Source of the DNA: Bacteroidetes bacterium CG2_30_32_10
Lineage (GTDB): Bacteria > Bacteroidota > Bacteroidia > Bacteroidales > CG2-30-32-10
Reading direction: 5' to 3'
Assembly: GCA_001872995.1 (NCBI GenBank)
Contig: MNXO01000076.1
Location: 1 to 16,097, forward strand
Length of the DNA: 16,097 nucleotides
Each line of letters begins with the position of its first letter. Positions within the stretch are counted from its first letter, which is position 1. The notes under the pieces are model-generated. The model did no database searches. It saw nothing but the letters and a program-made list of their open reading frames with translations, and was not told where the DNA came from. A program made the position numbers and the translations under genes. This document shows, piece by piece, positions 1 through 8,163 of the stretch.

Positions 1-261
1 AAAGTAGATTTTAACTGTTATCCTAATCCATTCAATCAATCTACCACATTAACTTATATATTGGATAAATCTGGCAATGTAAGCTTAATTGTTTACAATT
101 CTTATGGCAAAGAAGTAAATGTGTTGGTAAACAACAGCAAGCAAAGCGAAGGATTACATAATGTAGTTTTAAGCGGAAGCAAATTGAGTGCTGGCATTTA
201 TTATTGCGTACTTAAAACTGATGGCAATGTAATAACTAAGAAAATTAGTATTACTAGATAA
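1..261 (+). CDS. C-terminal fragment of a T9SS-secreted protein (type A sorting domain)
   Basis: The open frame runs in from the left edge, so only the last 86 residues are present and the body of the protein is unknown. The fragment opens with a YPNPF motif (residues 7-11), continues with a beta-rich stretch containing VYNSYGKEV and LSAGIYYCVL, and ends KKISITR before TAA. This is the classic layout of the Por secretion system (type IX) type A C-terminal sorting domain: YPNP at the start, a central 'nsyGkev' strand, a 'l..GiY...' strand and a basic end. In this family the domain directs a protein that has crossed the inner membrane through the T9SS translocon and is normally removed during surface attachment or release. 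The TTG at 61 is internal, not a start. The cargo cannot be inferred from this tail. Confidence 0.9.
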   Translation, partial: KVDFNCYPNPFNQSTTLTYILDKSGNVSLIVYNSYGKEVNVLVNNSKQSEGLHNVVLSGSKLSAGIYYCVLKTDGNVITKKISITR

Positions 262-280
262 TAAAACATAAATATATTTG

Positions 281-311
281 AAAAAGGCTGTCTTATAAGG
301 GCAGCCTTTTT
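281..311 (+). terminator. Intrinsic terminator after the T9SS-tail gene
   Basis: A 12-bp stem pairs 281-292 (AAAAAGGCTGTC) with 300-311 (GGCAGCCTTTTT) around a 7-base loop; the only imperfection is a T-G wobble. The right arm ends in a T run. It starts 19 bp after the stop codon at 259-261. Because the left arm begins with an A run, it could also stop transcription from the other strand. Confidence 0.88.
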
Positions 312-336
312 CATTTAAGTTTATATAATATATTCT

Positions 337-367
337 TTTGGAGTTTCCATAAGTTCATGTAATTTTG
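337..367 (+). promoter_or_regulatory. Bacteroidota-type sigma promoter for folK-dNK
   Basis: A TTTG at 337-340 (the -33 element) is followed after exactly 19 bp by TAATTTTG at 360-367, a perfect match to the Bacteroidota -7 consensus TAnnTTTG. It lies between the terminator and the folK ATG at 386, so transcription should begin roughly 7 bp past the box, leaving a leader of only about 10-15 bases. The position also argues against using the TTG at 365 as the folK start, because that codon is inside the -7 box. Confidence 0.8.
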
Positions 368-385
368 AAAATCAATTTCAAAATA

Positions 386-883
386 ATGAGTAAAGCATAT
401 CTTTTATTAGGAAGTAATAAAGGTAATCGATTAGCGTTTATTAACCAAGCAACGGATGATATTTGTAAAAGAGTTGGTAATATTATTACTTATTCTTTGA
501 TTTATGAAACTGAACCATGGGGTTTTATTGATAATACTTTCTTTTTAAATAAAGTATTAATTGTTGAAACCAATTTAAAGCCACAACAACTTCTTACTGA
601 GCTAAAAACTATTGAATTGAAGTTAGGACGAATTAAAACTTCTTTTTATGCTTCTCGTACTATTGATATCGATATTTTGTTTTATGATAACTTAATTATA
701 TCAGATGAAAATCTTATTATACCTCATCCGCAGCTTCATAAACGTATGTTTACACTTTTACCACTTTCAGAAATAGCTCCAGATTTTATTCATCCTTTGT
801 TAAACAAAGATTTACAAACTTTAACTAATGAATGTGAAGATAAAACAAAAGTAAATCTGTATTACCAAGAAAAACTTATATGA
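386..883 (+). CDS. folK: 6-hydroxymethyl-7,8-dihydropterin pyrophosphokinase (HPPK)
   Basis: The enzyme transfers pyrophosphate from ATP to 6-hydroxymethyl-7,8-dihydropterin, the step before dihydropteroate synthase in folate synthesis; cytosolic. The 165-residue protein carries the family landmarks in order: LLLGSNKGNR (6-15), YETEPWG (40-46), FLNKV (53-57) and the signature RTIDIDILFYDN (91-102), whose D94 and D96 match the two Mg-binding aspartates of E. coli HPPK, then PHPQLHKRMFTLLPL. Length is normal for a monofunctional HPPK. I chose the ATG at 386: the frame is open to a TTG at 365, but that lies in the promoter -7 box and adds seven residues ahead of a typical N-terminus (MSKAYLLLGSN). 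The stop overlaps the next start as ATGA, so the two genes are translationally coupled. Confidence 0.95.
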   Translation: MSKAYLLLGSNKGNRLAFINQATDDICKRVGNIITYSLIYETEPWGFIDNTFFLNKVLIVETNLKPQQLLTELKTIELKLGRIKTSFYASRTIDIDILFYDNLIISDENLIIPHPQLHKRMFTLLPLSEIAPDFIHPLLNKDLQTLTNECEDKTKVNLYYQEKLI

Positions 884-1515
884 AATACAACTATATAGCA
901 ATAGAAGGTAATATTGGTGCAGGAAAAACTTCACTGACTAAAATGATTTCGGAACAATTCAATGCCAAACTTATTTTAGAGCAGTTTGCTGACAATCCTT
1001 TTCTTCCTAAGTTTTATGAGAATCCTTCAAAATATGCTTTTGCGCTCGAACTTTCGTTTGTTGCTGAACGCTATAAACAACTTACGGAACAACTTTATAA
1101 TCAGGATTTATTTAAATCATTTACAATTTCTGATTATTTTATTAATAAATCATTGATATTTGCTCAAAAAACATTAGAAAAAGAAGAGTTTTCTTTGTTT
1201 GTTAAGTTATTCACCATTATTTATACCAACATTCCCAAACCAGACCTCTTTGTGTTTTTGCATGTCGAAATTGAACGTCTTTTATTCAATATTAGCAAGC
1301 GTGGAAGAGATTATGAACAAAATATTAGTCGAGAATACCTAGAGAAAATTCATCAAGGATATATGGATTTTATTAAACAACAGCCACAAATGAGAATTCT
1401 TATAATTGATATAAATAAACTTGATTTTGTGAATAATAAGGAGGACTTCCAACTTTTAATTTCAACTATTAATCAAGATTATCCTATTGGATTAACAAGA
1501 GTATCATTGAAATGA
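880..1515 (+). CDS. Deoxynucleoside kinase (dCK/dGK-like family)
   Basis: Predicted to phosphorylate deoxynucleosides at the 5' position using ATP, the first step of dNTP salvage; cytosolic. The 211-residue protein begins almost directly with the P-loop GNIGAGKTS (10-18; K16, T17). It also has an acceptor-side E34..DNPFL block (34-42), an AERYKQ motif (62-67, the ERY/DRS-like region that contacts the sugar and base), FINKSLIFAQ (87-96), and an arginine-rich LID, SKRGRDYEQN (139-148), holding R141 and R143. These are the expected landmarks of the dNK fold. Base specificity (dA/dG, dC or dT) cannot be read with certainty. It overlaps folK by 4 bp. From memory, folK-dNK adjacency recurs in Bacteroidota, where some genomes annotate the pair as one bifunctional protein; here they are separate reading frames. 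Confidence 0.9.
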   Translation: MKYNYIAIEGNIGAGKTSLTKMISEQFNAKLILEQFADNPFLPKFYENPSKYAFALELSFVAERYKQLTEQLYNQDLFKSFTISDYFINKSLIFAQKTLEKEEFSLFVKLFTIIYTNIPKPDLFVFLHVEIERLLFNISKRGRDYEQNISREYLEKIHQGYMDFIKQQPQMRILIIDINKLDFVNNKEDFQLLISTINQDYPIGLTRVSLK

Positions 1516-1565
1516 GCATAAAGGAACTTCATCTTTAACATTAAAGTAAAATTAATAGATAACAA

Positions 1566-2627
1566 ATGAAAACAATTATTAGTGGAATTCAACAAATGGG
1601 TATTGGGGTTTCTAATGTAGAAGAAGCCTGGAACTGGTATATCAAATATTTTGGAATGGATATTCTTATTTTTGACGACCACAATACAGCCGAGTTTATG
1701 CTACCTCATACCGCTGGCAAACCAAGAGAGAAACATGCCGTTTTAGCCATCAATATGCAAGGTGGTGGTGGTTTTGAAATTTGGCAACACTTAGGAAAAA
1801 CCCCAGAAAAAGCTAAATTTGAATTAAATTTGGGCGACTTAGGTATATATGTTGCTAAAATGAAATGTGCTGACGTAAAAAAAACATATCAGTTCTTTAA
1901 ATCGAACAATTTAAACTTGTTGGGAGAGGTTACAAAAGCTCCTTCTGGTAAAGAACATTTCTTTGTGAAAGACCCGTATGATAACATTTTTGAGTTTGTG
2001 GAAGAAAGCAATTGTTTCAAAAAAGAAAAATCCTTAAATGGAGGGGTGTTTGGTTGTATTGTTGGAGTTTCTGACATTAATAATGCCCGAAAAGTATATA
2101 GCGATATCTTGGGTTACGATGAAGTGGTTTATGAAAAATCAGGCAAATTCGACGATTTATCTTCGTTGCCTGGTGGCAAAAATGAATTTAAAAGGGTTTT
2201 ACTTAAACACGCTCAAGCACGCAAAGGTGGATTTAGTCGTTTGCTTGGACCAAGTGAAATAGAATTGGTTCAGGTGCTCGATCGCAGTCCTCAATATATT
2301 TATAAAGACCGCATTTGGGGCGACCTTGGATTTATCCATTTGTGTTTCGACATTTATGGAATGGCTACTTTACGCGAAGAATGCAAAGAAAAGGGTTTTG
2401 CATTTACTGTCGATAGTAGCAATAATTTTGAAATGGGAGATGCAGCAGGTCATTTCAGCTATATCGCCGACCCCGATGGTACTTTAATGGAATTTGTAGA
2501 AACCCATAAAGTACCAATACTTAAGAAAATAGGCTGGTATTTAAATATGAAAAACCGCAATCACGAAAAATCATTGCCTGATTGGATGTTGAGAACGCTA
2601 TCTTTTAATCGGAAGAAAGCGGTATAA
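1566..2627 (+). CDS. Tandem-domain VOC family protein (glyoxalase/dioxygenase fold)
   Basis: A 353-residue soluble protein built from two vicinal-oxygen-chelate modules. The first, about residues 5-147, opens with GIQQMGIGVSNVEEAWNWY and has FEIWQH (E71) and IFEFVEE (E143). The second, about 160-313, opens with VFGCIVGVSDINNARKVY and has IELVQV (E233), GFIHLCFD (H258) and GTLMEFVE (E309). In VOC enzymes the metal is held by His/Glu residues on strands 1, 4, 5 and 8. Module 2 keeps three of these (E233, H258, E309), whereas module 1 shows only the two glutamates, so module 2 is the likelier metal site. No signal peptide is visible. The C-terminal tail (314-353) is basic, with GWYLNMKNRN. The substrate is unknown; it could be a glyoxalase-, dioxygenase- or epimerase-type enzyme. 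It lies 50 bp after dNK and may be in its transcript; its stop is 5 bp from that of tsaD. Confidence 0.82.
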   Translation: MKTIISGIQQMGIGVSNVEEAWNWYIKYFGMDILIFDDHNTAEFMLPHTAGKPREKHAVLAINMQGGGGFEIWQHLGKTPEKAKFELNLGDLGIYVAKMKCADVKKTYQFFKSNNLNLLGEVTKAPSGKEHFFVKDPYDNIFEFVEESNCFKKEKSLNGGVFGCIVGVSDINNARKVYSDILGYDEVVYEKSGKFDDLSSLPGGKNEFKRVLLKHAQARKGGFSRLLGPSEIELVQVLDRSPQYIYKDRIWGDLGFIHLCFDIYGMATLREECKEKGFAFTVDSSNNFEMGDAAGHFSYIADPDGTLMEFVETHKVPILKKIGWYLNMKNRNHEKSLPDWMLRTLSFNRKKAV

Positions 2628-2632
2628 TTTTT

Positions 2633-3646
2633 TTACTGTCTCGTAAACGGTGTAATATCCTGCATTGCAAAATCTTTATTCAGGTATTTATAATAACCTG
2701 CAATGGCAATCATTGCAGCATTATCAGTGCAATAAGCAAATTTCGGGATAAATGTTTTCCAACCAAATTGATTTTGTCCATCAACAATGGCTTGTCTTAA
2801 GGCTGAATTTGCCGAAACGCCTCCTGCAATGGCAATTTGTTTAATCCCAGTTTTAAGAGATGCTTTCTTTAATTTATCCATGAGCACCTCAACAATGGTT
2901 TTTTGAATGGATGCACACAGATCATTTTGGTTTTCTTCAATAAAAGCAGGATTTGTCTTCAAATTATCTCTTAAAAAATATAGAAAAGAAGTTTTTAAAC
3001 CACTAAAACTATAATTTAATTCAGGTATATTAGGTTTTGAAAAAGTGAAAGTATCTGAATTCCCAAGCTTTGCATATTGATCCACAAGCGGTCCGCCTGG
3101 ATATGGGATACCCATCATCTTAGCAGCTTTGTCAAATGCTTCGCCTGCCGCATCATCAATAGTTTGACCTATAATTTCCATTTTAAAATAATCATCTACC
3201 CGAACAATTTGTGTATGTCCACCTGAAACCAAAAGACACAAAAAAGGGAAAGTTGGAAATTCTTTTTCTGCTTCATCATCTTGAATAAAATGAGCCAAAA
3301 TATGAGCCTGTATGTGATTTACATCAATAATAGGAATATTAAGCCCTAAAGCAAAGGATTTAGAAAATGAAGTTCCTACAAGTAAAGAACCAAGCAAGCC
3401 AGGTCCATTTGTAAAAGCAACTGCTTGTATTTGTTTTTTGTTTATTTTTGCAATAGTTAAAGCACGTTCAACAACTGGTATAATATTTTGCTGGTGAGCC
3501 CGTGAAGCTAACTCTGGAACTACTCCGCCATAGTTTTTATGTACTTCCTGATTGGCTATTACATTGGCAAGAATTTTGTTATCTTCCAAAACTGCCGCCG
3601 AAGTATCGTCGCAGGAAGATTCAATACCTAAAATATATATACCCAT
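2633..3646 (-). CDS. tsaD: tRNA N6-adenosine threonylcarbamoyltransferase TsaD
   Basis: TsaD transfers the threonylcarbamoyl group from TC-AMP to A37 of ANN-decoding tRNAs, working with TsaB, TsaE and the product of TsaC/TsaC2. The 337-residue length is normal. Landmarks of the ASKHA-fold Kae1/TsaD family are all present: ILGIESSCDDTSAAV (5-19), GGVVPELASRAHQ (40-52), the metal-binding HIQAH (H111, H115), LVSGGHTQ, the DDAAGEAFDKAAK segment, AIAGGVSANSALR and YCTDNAAMIA, with D308 as the third metal ligand. The ATG at 3644-3646 gives the standard MGIYILGIESS N-terminus. It is convergent with the VOC gene and divergent from tamB, with only 31 bp between the tsaD ATG and the best tamB ATG, so the two control regions overlap. 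Nothing suggests impairment. Confidence 0.97.
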   Translation of the reverse strand: MGIYILGIESSCDDTSAAVLEDNKILANVIANQEVHKNYGGVVPELASRAHQQNIIPVVERALTIAKINKKQIQAVAFTNGPGLLGSLLVGTSFSKSFALGLNIPIIDVNHIQAHILAHFIQDDEAEKEFPTFPFLCLLVSGGHTQIVRVDDYFKMEIIGQTIDDAAGEAFDKAAKMMGIPYPGGPLVDQYAKLGNSDTFTFSKPNIPELNYSFSGLKTSFLYFLRDNLKTNPAFIEENQNDLCASIQKTIVEVLMDKLKKASLKTGIKQIAIAGGVSANSALRQAIVDGQNQFGWKTFIPKFAYCTDNAAMIAIAGYYKYLNKDFAMQDITPFTRQ

Positions 3647-3677
3647 TGCTTAATAATGAATTAATGTAATCAAATTA

Positions 3678-6600
3678 ATGTCAAAAGTATTAAAAAATTA
3701 GTAAACATACTGCTATATCTTTTACTGGCAATTTTATTAATTCCTGGTATCTTATTTACATTGCTTAAAAGCAATGTAATGCAAACCTTTCTTGCTCAAA
3801 AAGCGGCTCAATACCTTTCTAAAGAGCTAAAAACAGAAATATCTATTAAAACGATTACCATTTCTCCTTTTTTAGATGTTATGGTGGAGGATGTTTCTAT
3901 AAATGACCAACATCATCGCAAAATGTTTTATACTAAGTCAATTTTACTCGATTTTGGTGATATTTCATTTAAAAACCATCAAATAAATATTGCTAATGTG
4001 ATTATTGACCACCCATCAATCGCATTGGTTAAGTATAAAAATGAAAACAAAGTTAATTTTCAATTTATTGCAGACTATTTTGCTTCAAAAGATACTGTAA
4101 AAACTACAAAAAAAAGCGTTTGGAAATATGGGCTTACGGGCTTAAAATTGGTAAACGCACATTTTATCTATAATTTAGAAGATAAAGACACTATTAAATA
4201 TGGCATTGATTTTAATCACATAGATTTATCTGATTTAAATGCTGATATAAGAGGCATAAATATTAATGGAGATACTGTAAACGTTGATATTTCTCGATTG
4301 TCATTTAATGAAAAAAGTGGTTTTAAACTATATCTATTACAGTCGGAAATTGCTTTTACACCTCAATCCTTGTCATTTAAGAAATCTACGCTTTTAACTC
4401 CTTACTCTGATCTAAAATTCGACCTTGCTTTTGCTTTTAAAAATTTTGATAATGATTTTGCCGATGTAATAAACAAGGTTGATATACAAGCAATTTTCAA
4501 TAAATCTAAACTAAACACCAACGACATTGCCTATTTTGTTAGCGACCTCAAAGGAATGAATATACAAATTGAATTATTGGCAGATATAAAAGGAAAAATC
4601 AAGAATTTTAAAGCAAAAAATATGATTATCAAAACAGGTAATCACACTTTATTTAAAGGAAACCTTGCCATGACTGGGCTGCCTCAGATTGAAGAAACTT
4701 TTATTAATGCTGATATTCAAGAACTTTATTCCTGTAAAAGCGATATTGAATCAATTATATTGCCCGAAAGTTCTGGGGGAAAGCATTTAGTTTTTCCAAA
4801 ACAATTGACAAAGCTTGGAAATATAAGATATAAAGGAAAATTTACTGGATTTTATAATGATTTTGTGTCGTATGGTCACATATACACTGATATTGGTATT
4901 ATTTCGACAGATATTCAGCTAAAAAACAATTCTATCAGTAAAGTTCTTTCTTATCAAGGCAAAGTTGGTGCCACAGATTTTGATTTAGGAAAATTGCTTT
5001 CTGCAGAAAATAATATGGGTAAGATTAGTCTTCAAGCAACAGTTTCTGGTAGTGGATTTGACGTTAATACAGCAAACCTAACTATTGATGGCATAATAAA
5101 ATCAGTTAATTTGAATCAATATGAATATCAAAATATTGATATAAAAGGAAAGTATATAAATAAATCTTTTAATGGCAATATAAACATTAATGATAAAAAT
5201 ATCGAATTAGCTTTTAATGGTATTGTTGATTTGGGTAGTGGGTTACCTCAATTTCATATTACTTCAGAAATAAAGCATGCCAACCTTACGGAACTCAACA
5301 TATTGAAAAGTGATTCTTTGTCAGAAATAAACACTTCGGTTGTTATGAACTTTCGTGGAGATAATATTGACAATTTCCTAGGCAACATTGAAATAAAAAA
5401 TACTACTTTCAAGAAAAACAATCAGAAATTCTCCATTGCATTTCTCGCTCTCACCAATTTTATTGATAACAAAGGCATAAAGGTTAATAAAATAGATGCT
5501 GATTTTATGGAAGGAGAAATTAAAGGCATAAAATCTTTTGATAAATTACAAAATACATTCCTCTCATTTTTAAATGTTTATTTGCCATCCTTTAAATTTA
5601 AAACCAATAATTATATTAATGACACTATAAATCAAAATATTACATTTGCATTTTCTTTTAAAAACTCTGATAGCATTCTAAATATACTTGTTCCATCATT
5701 AAAAATTGCTGATAGTACAAAGCTTTTTGGTTCTTATAGCTCTCAAAATAACAGTTTGTCTATTAAAGGCAGTTCTCCCTACATTGAGTACCAAAAAATT
5801 AGGTTTCAAAATTGGTTTATTAATGGAAAATCTGATAATTTAGTCTTTTTACTTAGCACAGGTTCTAAAAAGCTAATATTAACTGACACAATTTATGTTG
5901 ATAACTTTAAAGTATCTACTAAAACTCATCAAGATAGTATAAATTACAATATTGAATGGAAAAACATAGACACAACGCACAACAATTCGGCAGATATATC
6001 TGGATTGTTCAATCTTGCCAAGTATCCTTTGTTTGAAATTATGGTTAATGAGTCTAATATAACTATTAGAGACACATTGCTTACAATCAATGGGGGAAAC
6101 AAAATAACGATTGACTCTTCGTCAATTAAAATAAGTAATCTGGTTATTGGAAATAATAATCAACAAATTTCTATTGATGGAGCAGTTTCTGACCTTCCAA
6201 TTGACAAGCTAAACATTTCATTCAAGAATTTTAATCTATCTAATATTGATGCTTTTACTGTTAAGCAAGAAATAGACCTTGACGGCACACTAAATGGCTC
6301 AGTAATGCTATCCGACATGCATTATTCACCAAATATTCAAGCAGATATTACAATAAACAACTTTGCTTTTAATCACGAATTTATTGATGATGCCGTTATT
6401 AAAAGCACTTGGGATAATTATCAACAAGCATTATTGATTAATGCAGATATTGGATATGCCCAAAATTCTATAATTACCAAACCAATTGAAGTAAAAGGCA
6501 GGTATTATCCTAATAGTAAGAACAATAATTTTGATTTAACGATTAAAATAGATAAATTTAAAATTGACCCCTTAAGTAAATTTATTTCTAGCTTTGCTTC

Positions 6601-8104
6601 TCAACTTACTGGCATCGCTTCAGGAATTTTAGAACTGAAAGGCAGCAATGCACAACCAGAACTTACTGGTACCATTAGCTTTGAGCCAGCTCAATTAAAA
6701 ATCGATTTTCTTAATACGGTGTATCACTTTTCTCAAGATATTACTTTTGATAAAAATTCAATAAGCTTTGATGATGTTCTGCTTTATGATGAGAAAGGGA
6801 AAACCGCAAAACTTAATGGAAAAGTTTATCATAATAACTTCAAAGATTGGGCTTTGTCATTATCAATTAGACCAAATGATTTCTATTGCTTAAATACAAA
6901 CATTACTCAGAATAATTTATTTTATGGAACTGCATTTATTACTGGTCAAGTAAAAATATATGGCACTACCGAAAACATAAACATTGATGTAAATGCCAAA
7001 ACTCAGAAAGGTACCCAATTTTTTATTCCTATTACCAATAGTTCCGAAATATCCGACTATCCTTTTATTACTTTCGTCAATAAAGATATTGAAAAGAATA
7101 AAAAAAATGAGAATGTCGATTTATCGGGTATTAAAATGAATTTCGATTTAGAAGTTACTCCTGATGCCGAAGTACAACTTATTTTTGATGCAAAAATTGG
7201 TGATATTCTTAAAGCTAGAGGTTCAGGGAATATTAAACTTGAAATTAACACCTTGGGCGATTTTAATATGTATGGCGATTACCTTATTGACAAAGGAGAT
7301 TATTTGTTTACTTTTAACAATGTGGTTAATAAACATTTTGAAATTGAAAAAGGAGGAACCATTAAATGGAATGGAGACCCCCTAGATGCAACGGTTAACT
7401 TACGAACTGTCTATCCACTTAGAGCGTCCTTGTATGATTTATACAATAAAACAAATCCTAATATTGTCAATCCCGATACATCCAAAAAACGCGTTCCTGT
7501 TGAGTGCATTATTGATTTGAGCGATAAACTAGTAAGTCCGATATCTGCTCTAAATATCGGTTTTCCCAGTTTATCTGATTTTAATGAACAACAATACAAA
7601 GCAATTGTAAAGCCAGAAATTACACAACAATTTTTCACCCTCTTAGTGATGAATAGATTTGTATTGCCAAGCCAAGGCAATACTTCTGGCAGTGGCGACA
7701 ATAACTTATTAAGCTCAAGTGCAAGCGAATTATTATCTAATCAGTTAAACAATTGGCTATCTCAAGTGAGTGACAAATTTGATGTAGGAGTGAACTATAG
7801 AGCAGGAAATGAAATTAATAGAGACGAATTGGAAGTTGCACTTTCAACTCAATTATTTAATGACCGCCTTATTATTGATGGAAACGTGGGCACAGGAAGC
7901 AGTCAAAGCTCAAGTAACATCGTGGGAGATGTAAACATTGAGTACAAATGGACTGATGATGGTCGATTTAGAATTAAAGCCTTTAACAAATCTAACACTG
8001 TTGATATGTTGAATACCAATCCATACAAACAAGGGGTTGGTATATTCTATCGCAAGGAATTCGATAGCTTTAAAGACCTTTTTAAAAAGAAAAATTCGAA
8101 ATAG
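3678..8104 (+). CDS. tamB: Translocation/assembly module protein TamB, N-terminus out of frame
   Basis: TamB proteins are anchored in the inner membrane and span the periplasm as a long beta-rich groove linked to outer-membrane protein assembly and lipid transport. The body is a single uninterrupted frame from 3665 to 8104 made of repeated beta-strand segments. Its C-terminal domain (about 1170 onward, counted from TTG 3761) carries MYGDYLIDKGDYLFTFNN, GGTIKWNGDPLDATVNLR and YPLRASLYDLY, then a serine-rich linker and a final beta domain (SDKFDVGVNYRAGNEINRDE) typical of Bacteroidota TamB. The N-terminus is odd. The open frame encodes an excellent signal anchor (KKLVNILLYLLLAILLIPG, from 3692) but has no ATG, GTG or TTG before it; the first usable codon is TTG 3761, which would delete the anchor. 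The only good ATG (3678) is one frame away and stops after MSKVLKN. Joining the two at the A6 run gives a normal 1,475-residue TamB. I give the span from that ATG; a strict in-frame call would be 3761-8104. No tamA is nearby. Confidence 0.88.
3682..3689 (-). promoter_or_regulatory. Candidate -7 box for tsaD, inside the start of tamB
   Basis: Read on the minus strand these bases are TACTTTTG, a perfect TAnnTTTG match 35 bp upstream of the tsaD ATG, which suits a leader of about 28 bases. No good TTTG is found at the expected -33 distance, so the call rests on one element. The box lies over codons 2-4 of the proposed tamB start. Confidence 0.4.
3692..3698 (+). other. Frame break at an A6 run (A AAA AAT) in the tamB start
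   Basis: Starting at ATG 3678 the codons are ATG TCA AAA GTA TTA AAA AAT TAG TAA. In the frame of the tamB body the same place reads AAA AAA TTA GTA AAC. A -1 step on A AAA AAT, or one extra A in the run, yields MSKVLKKLVNILLYLL, which is what a TamB N-terminus should look like. Two stops in a row (3699-3704) end the zero frame right after the run. A lost base (real or a sequencing error in a homopolymer) is the simplest reading; the heptamer also fits the X XXY YYZ slippery form. Confidence 0.75.
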
Positions 8105-8122
8105 TATTCATATTAGTTTAAT

Positions 8123-8130
8123 TATCTTTG
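8123..8130 (+). promoter_or_regulatory. Candidate -7 box upstream of the class A PBP gene
   Basis: TATCTTTG is a perfect TAnnTTTG match, 33 bp before the ATG at 8164 and in the 59-bp gap after tamB. No convincing TTTG lies 19-21 bp upstream, so this may be a weak promoter supplementing read-through from tamB. Confidence 0.45.
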
Positions 8131-8163
8131 TAACTTCTTTTTTAATTATAAGTGTGAAAATTT

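Noticed and set aside
365..385. TTG-initiated N-terminal extension of folK
   Set aside because: It lies inside the promoter -7 box and adds residues ahead of a standard HPPK N-terminus; ATG 386 is better.
1566..2627. 4-hydroxyphenylpyruvate dioxygenase
   Set aside because: Two VOC modules are present, but the HPPD C-terminal signature and its full His-His-Glu set are not evident, and no tyrosine-catabolism genes are nearby.
3761..3763. TTG as the true tamB start
   Set aside because: It would cut off the signal anchor encoded in frame just upstream, which TamB needs; it is only the first standard start codon in the frame.
7411..7701. 96-codon minus-strand open frame inside tamB
   Set aside because: Antisense to the conserved TamB C-terminal domain; no domain, promoter box or plausible start context.
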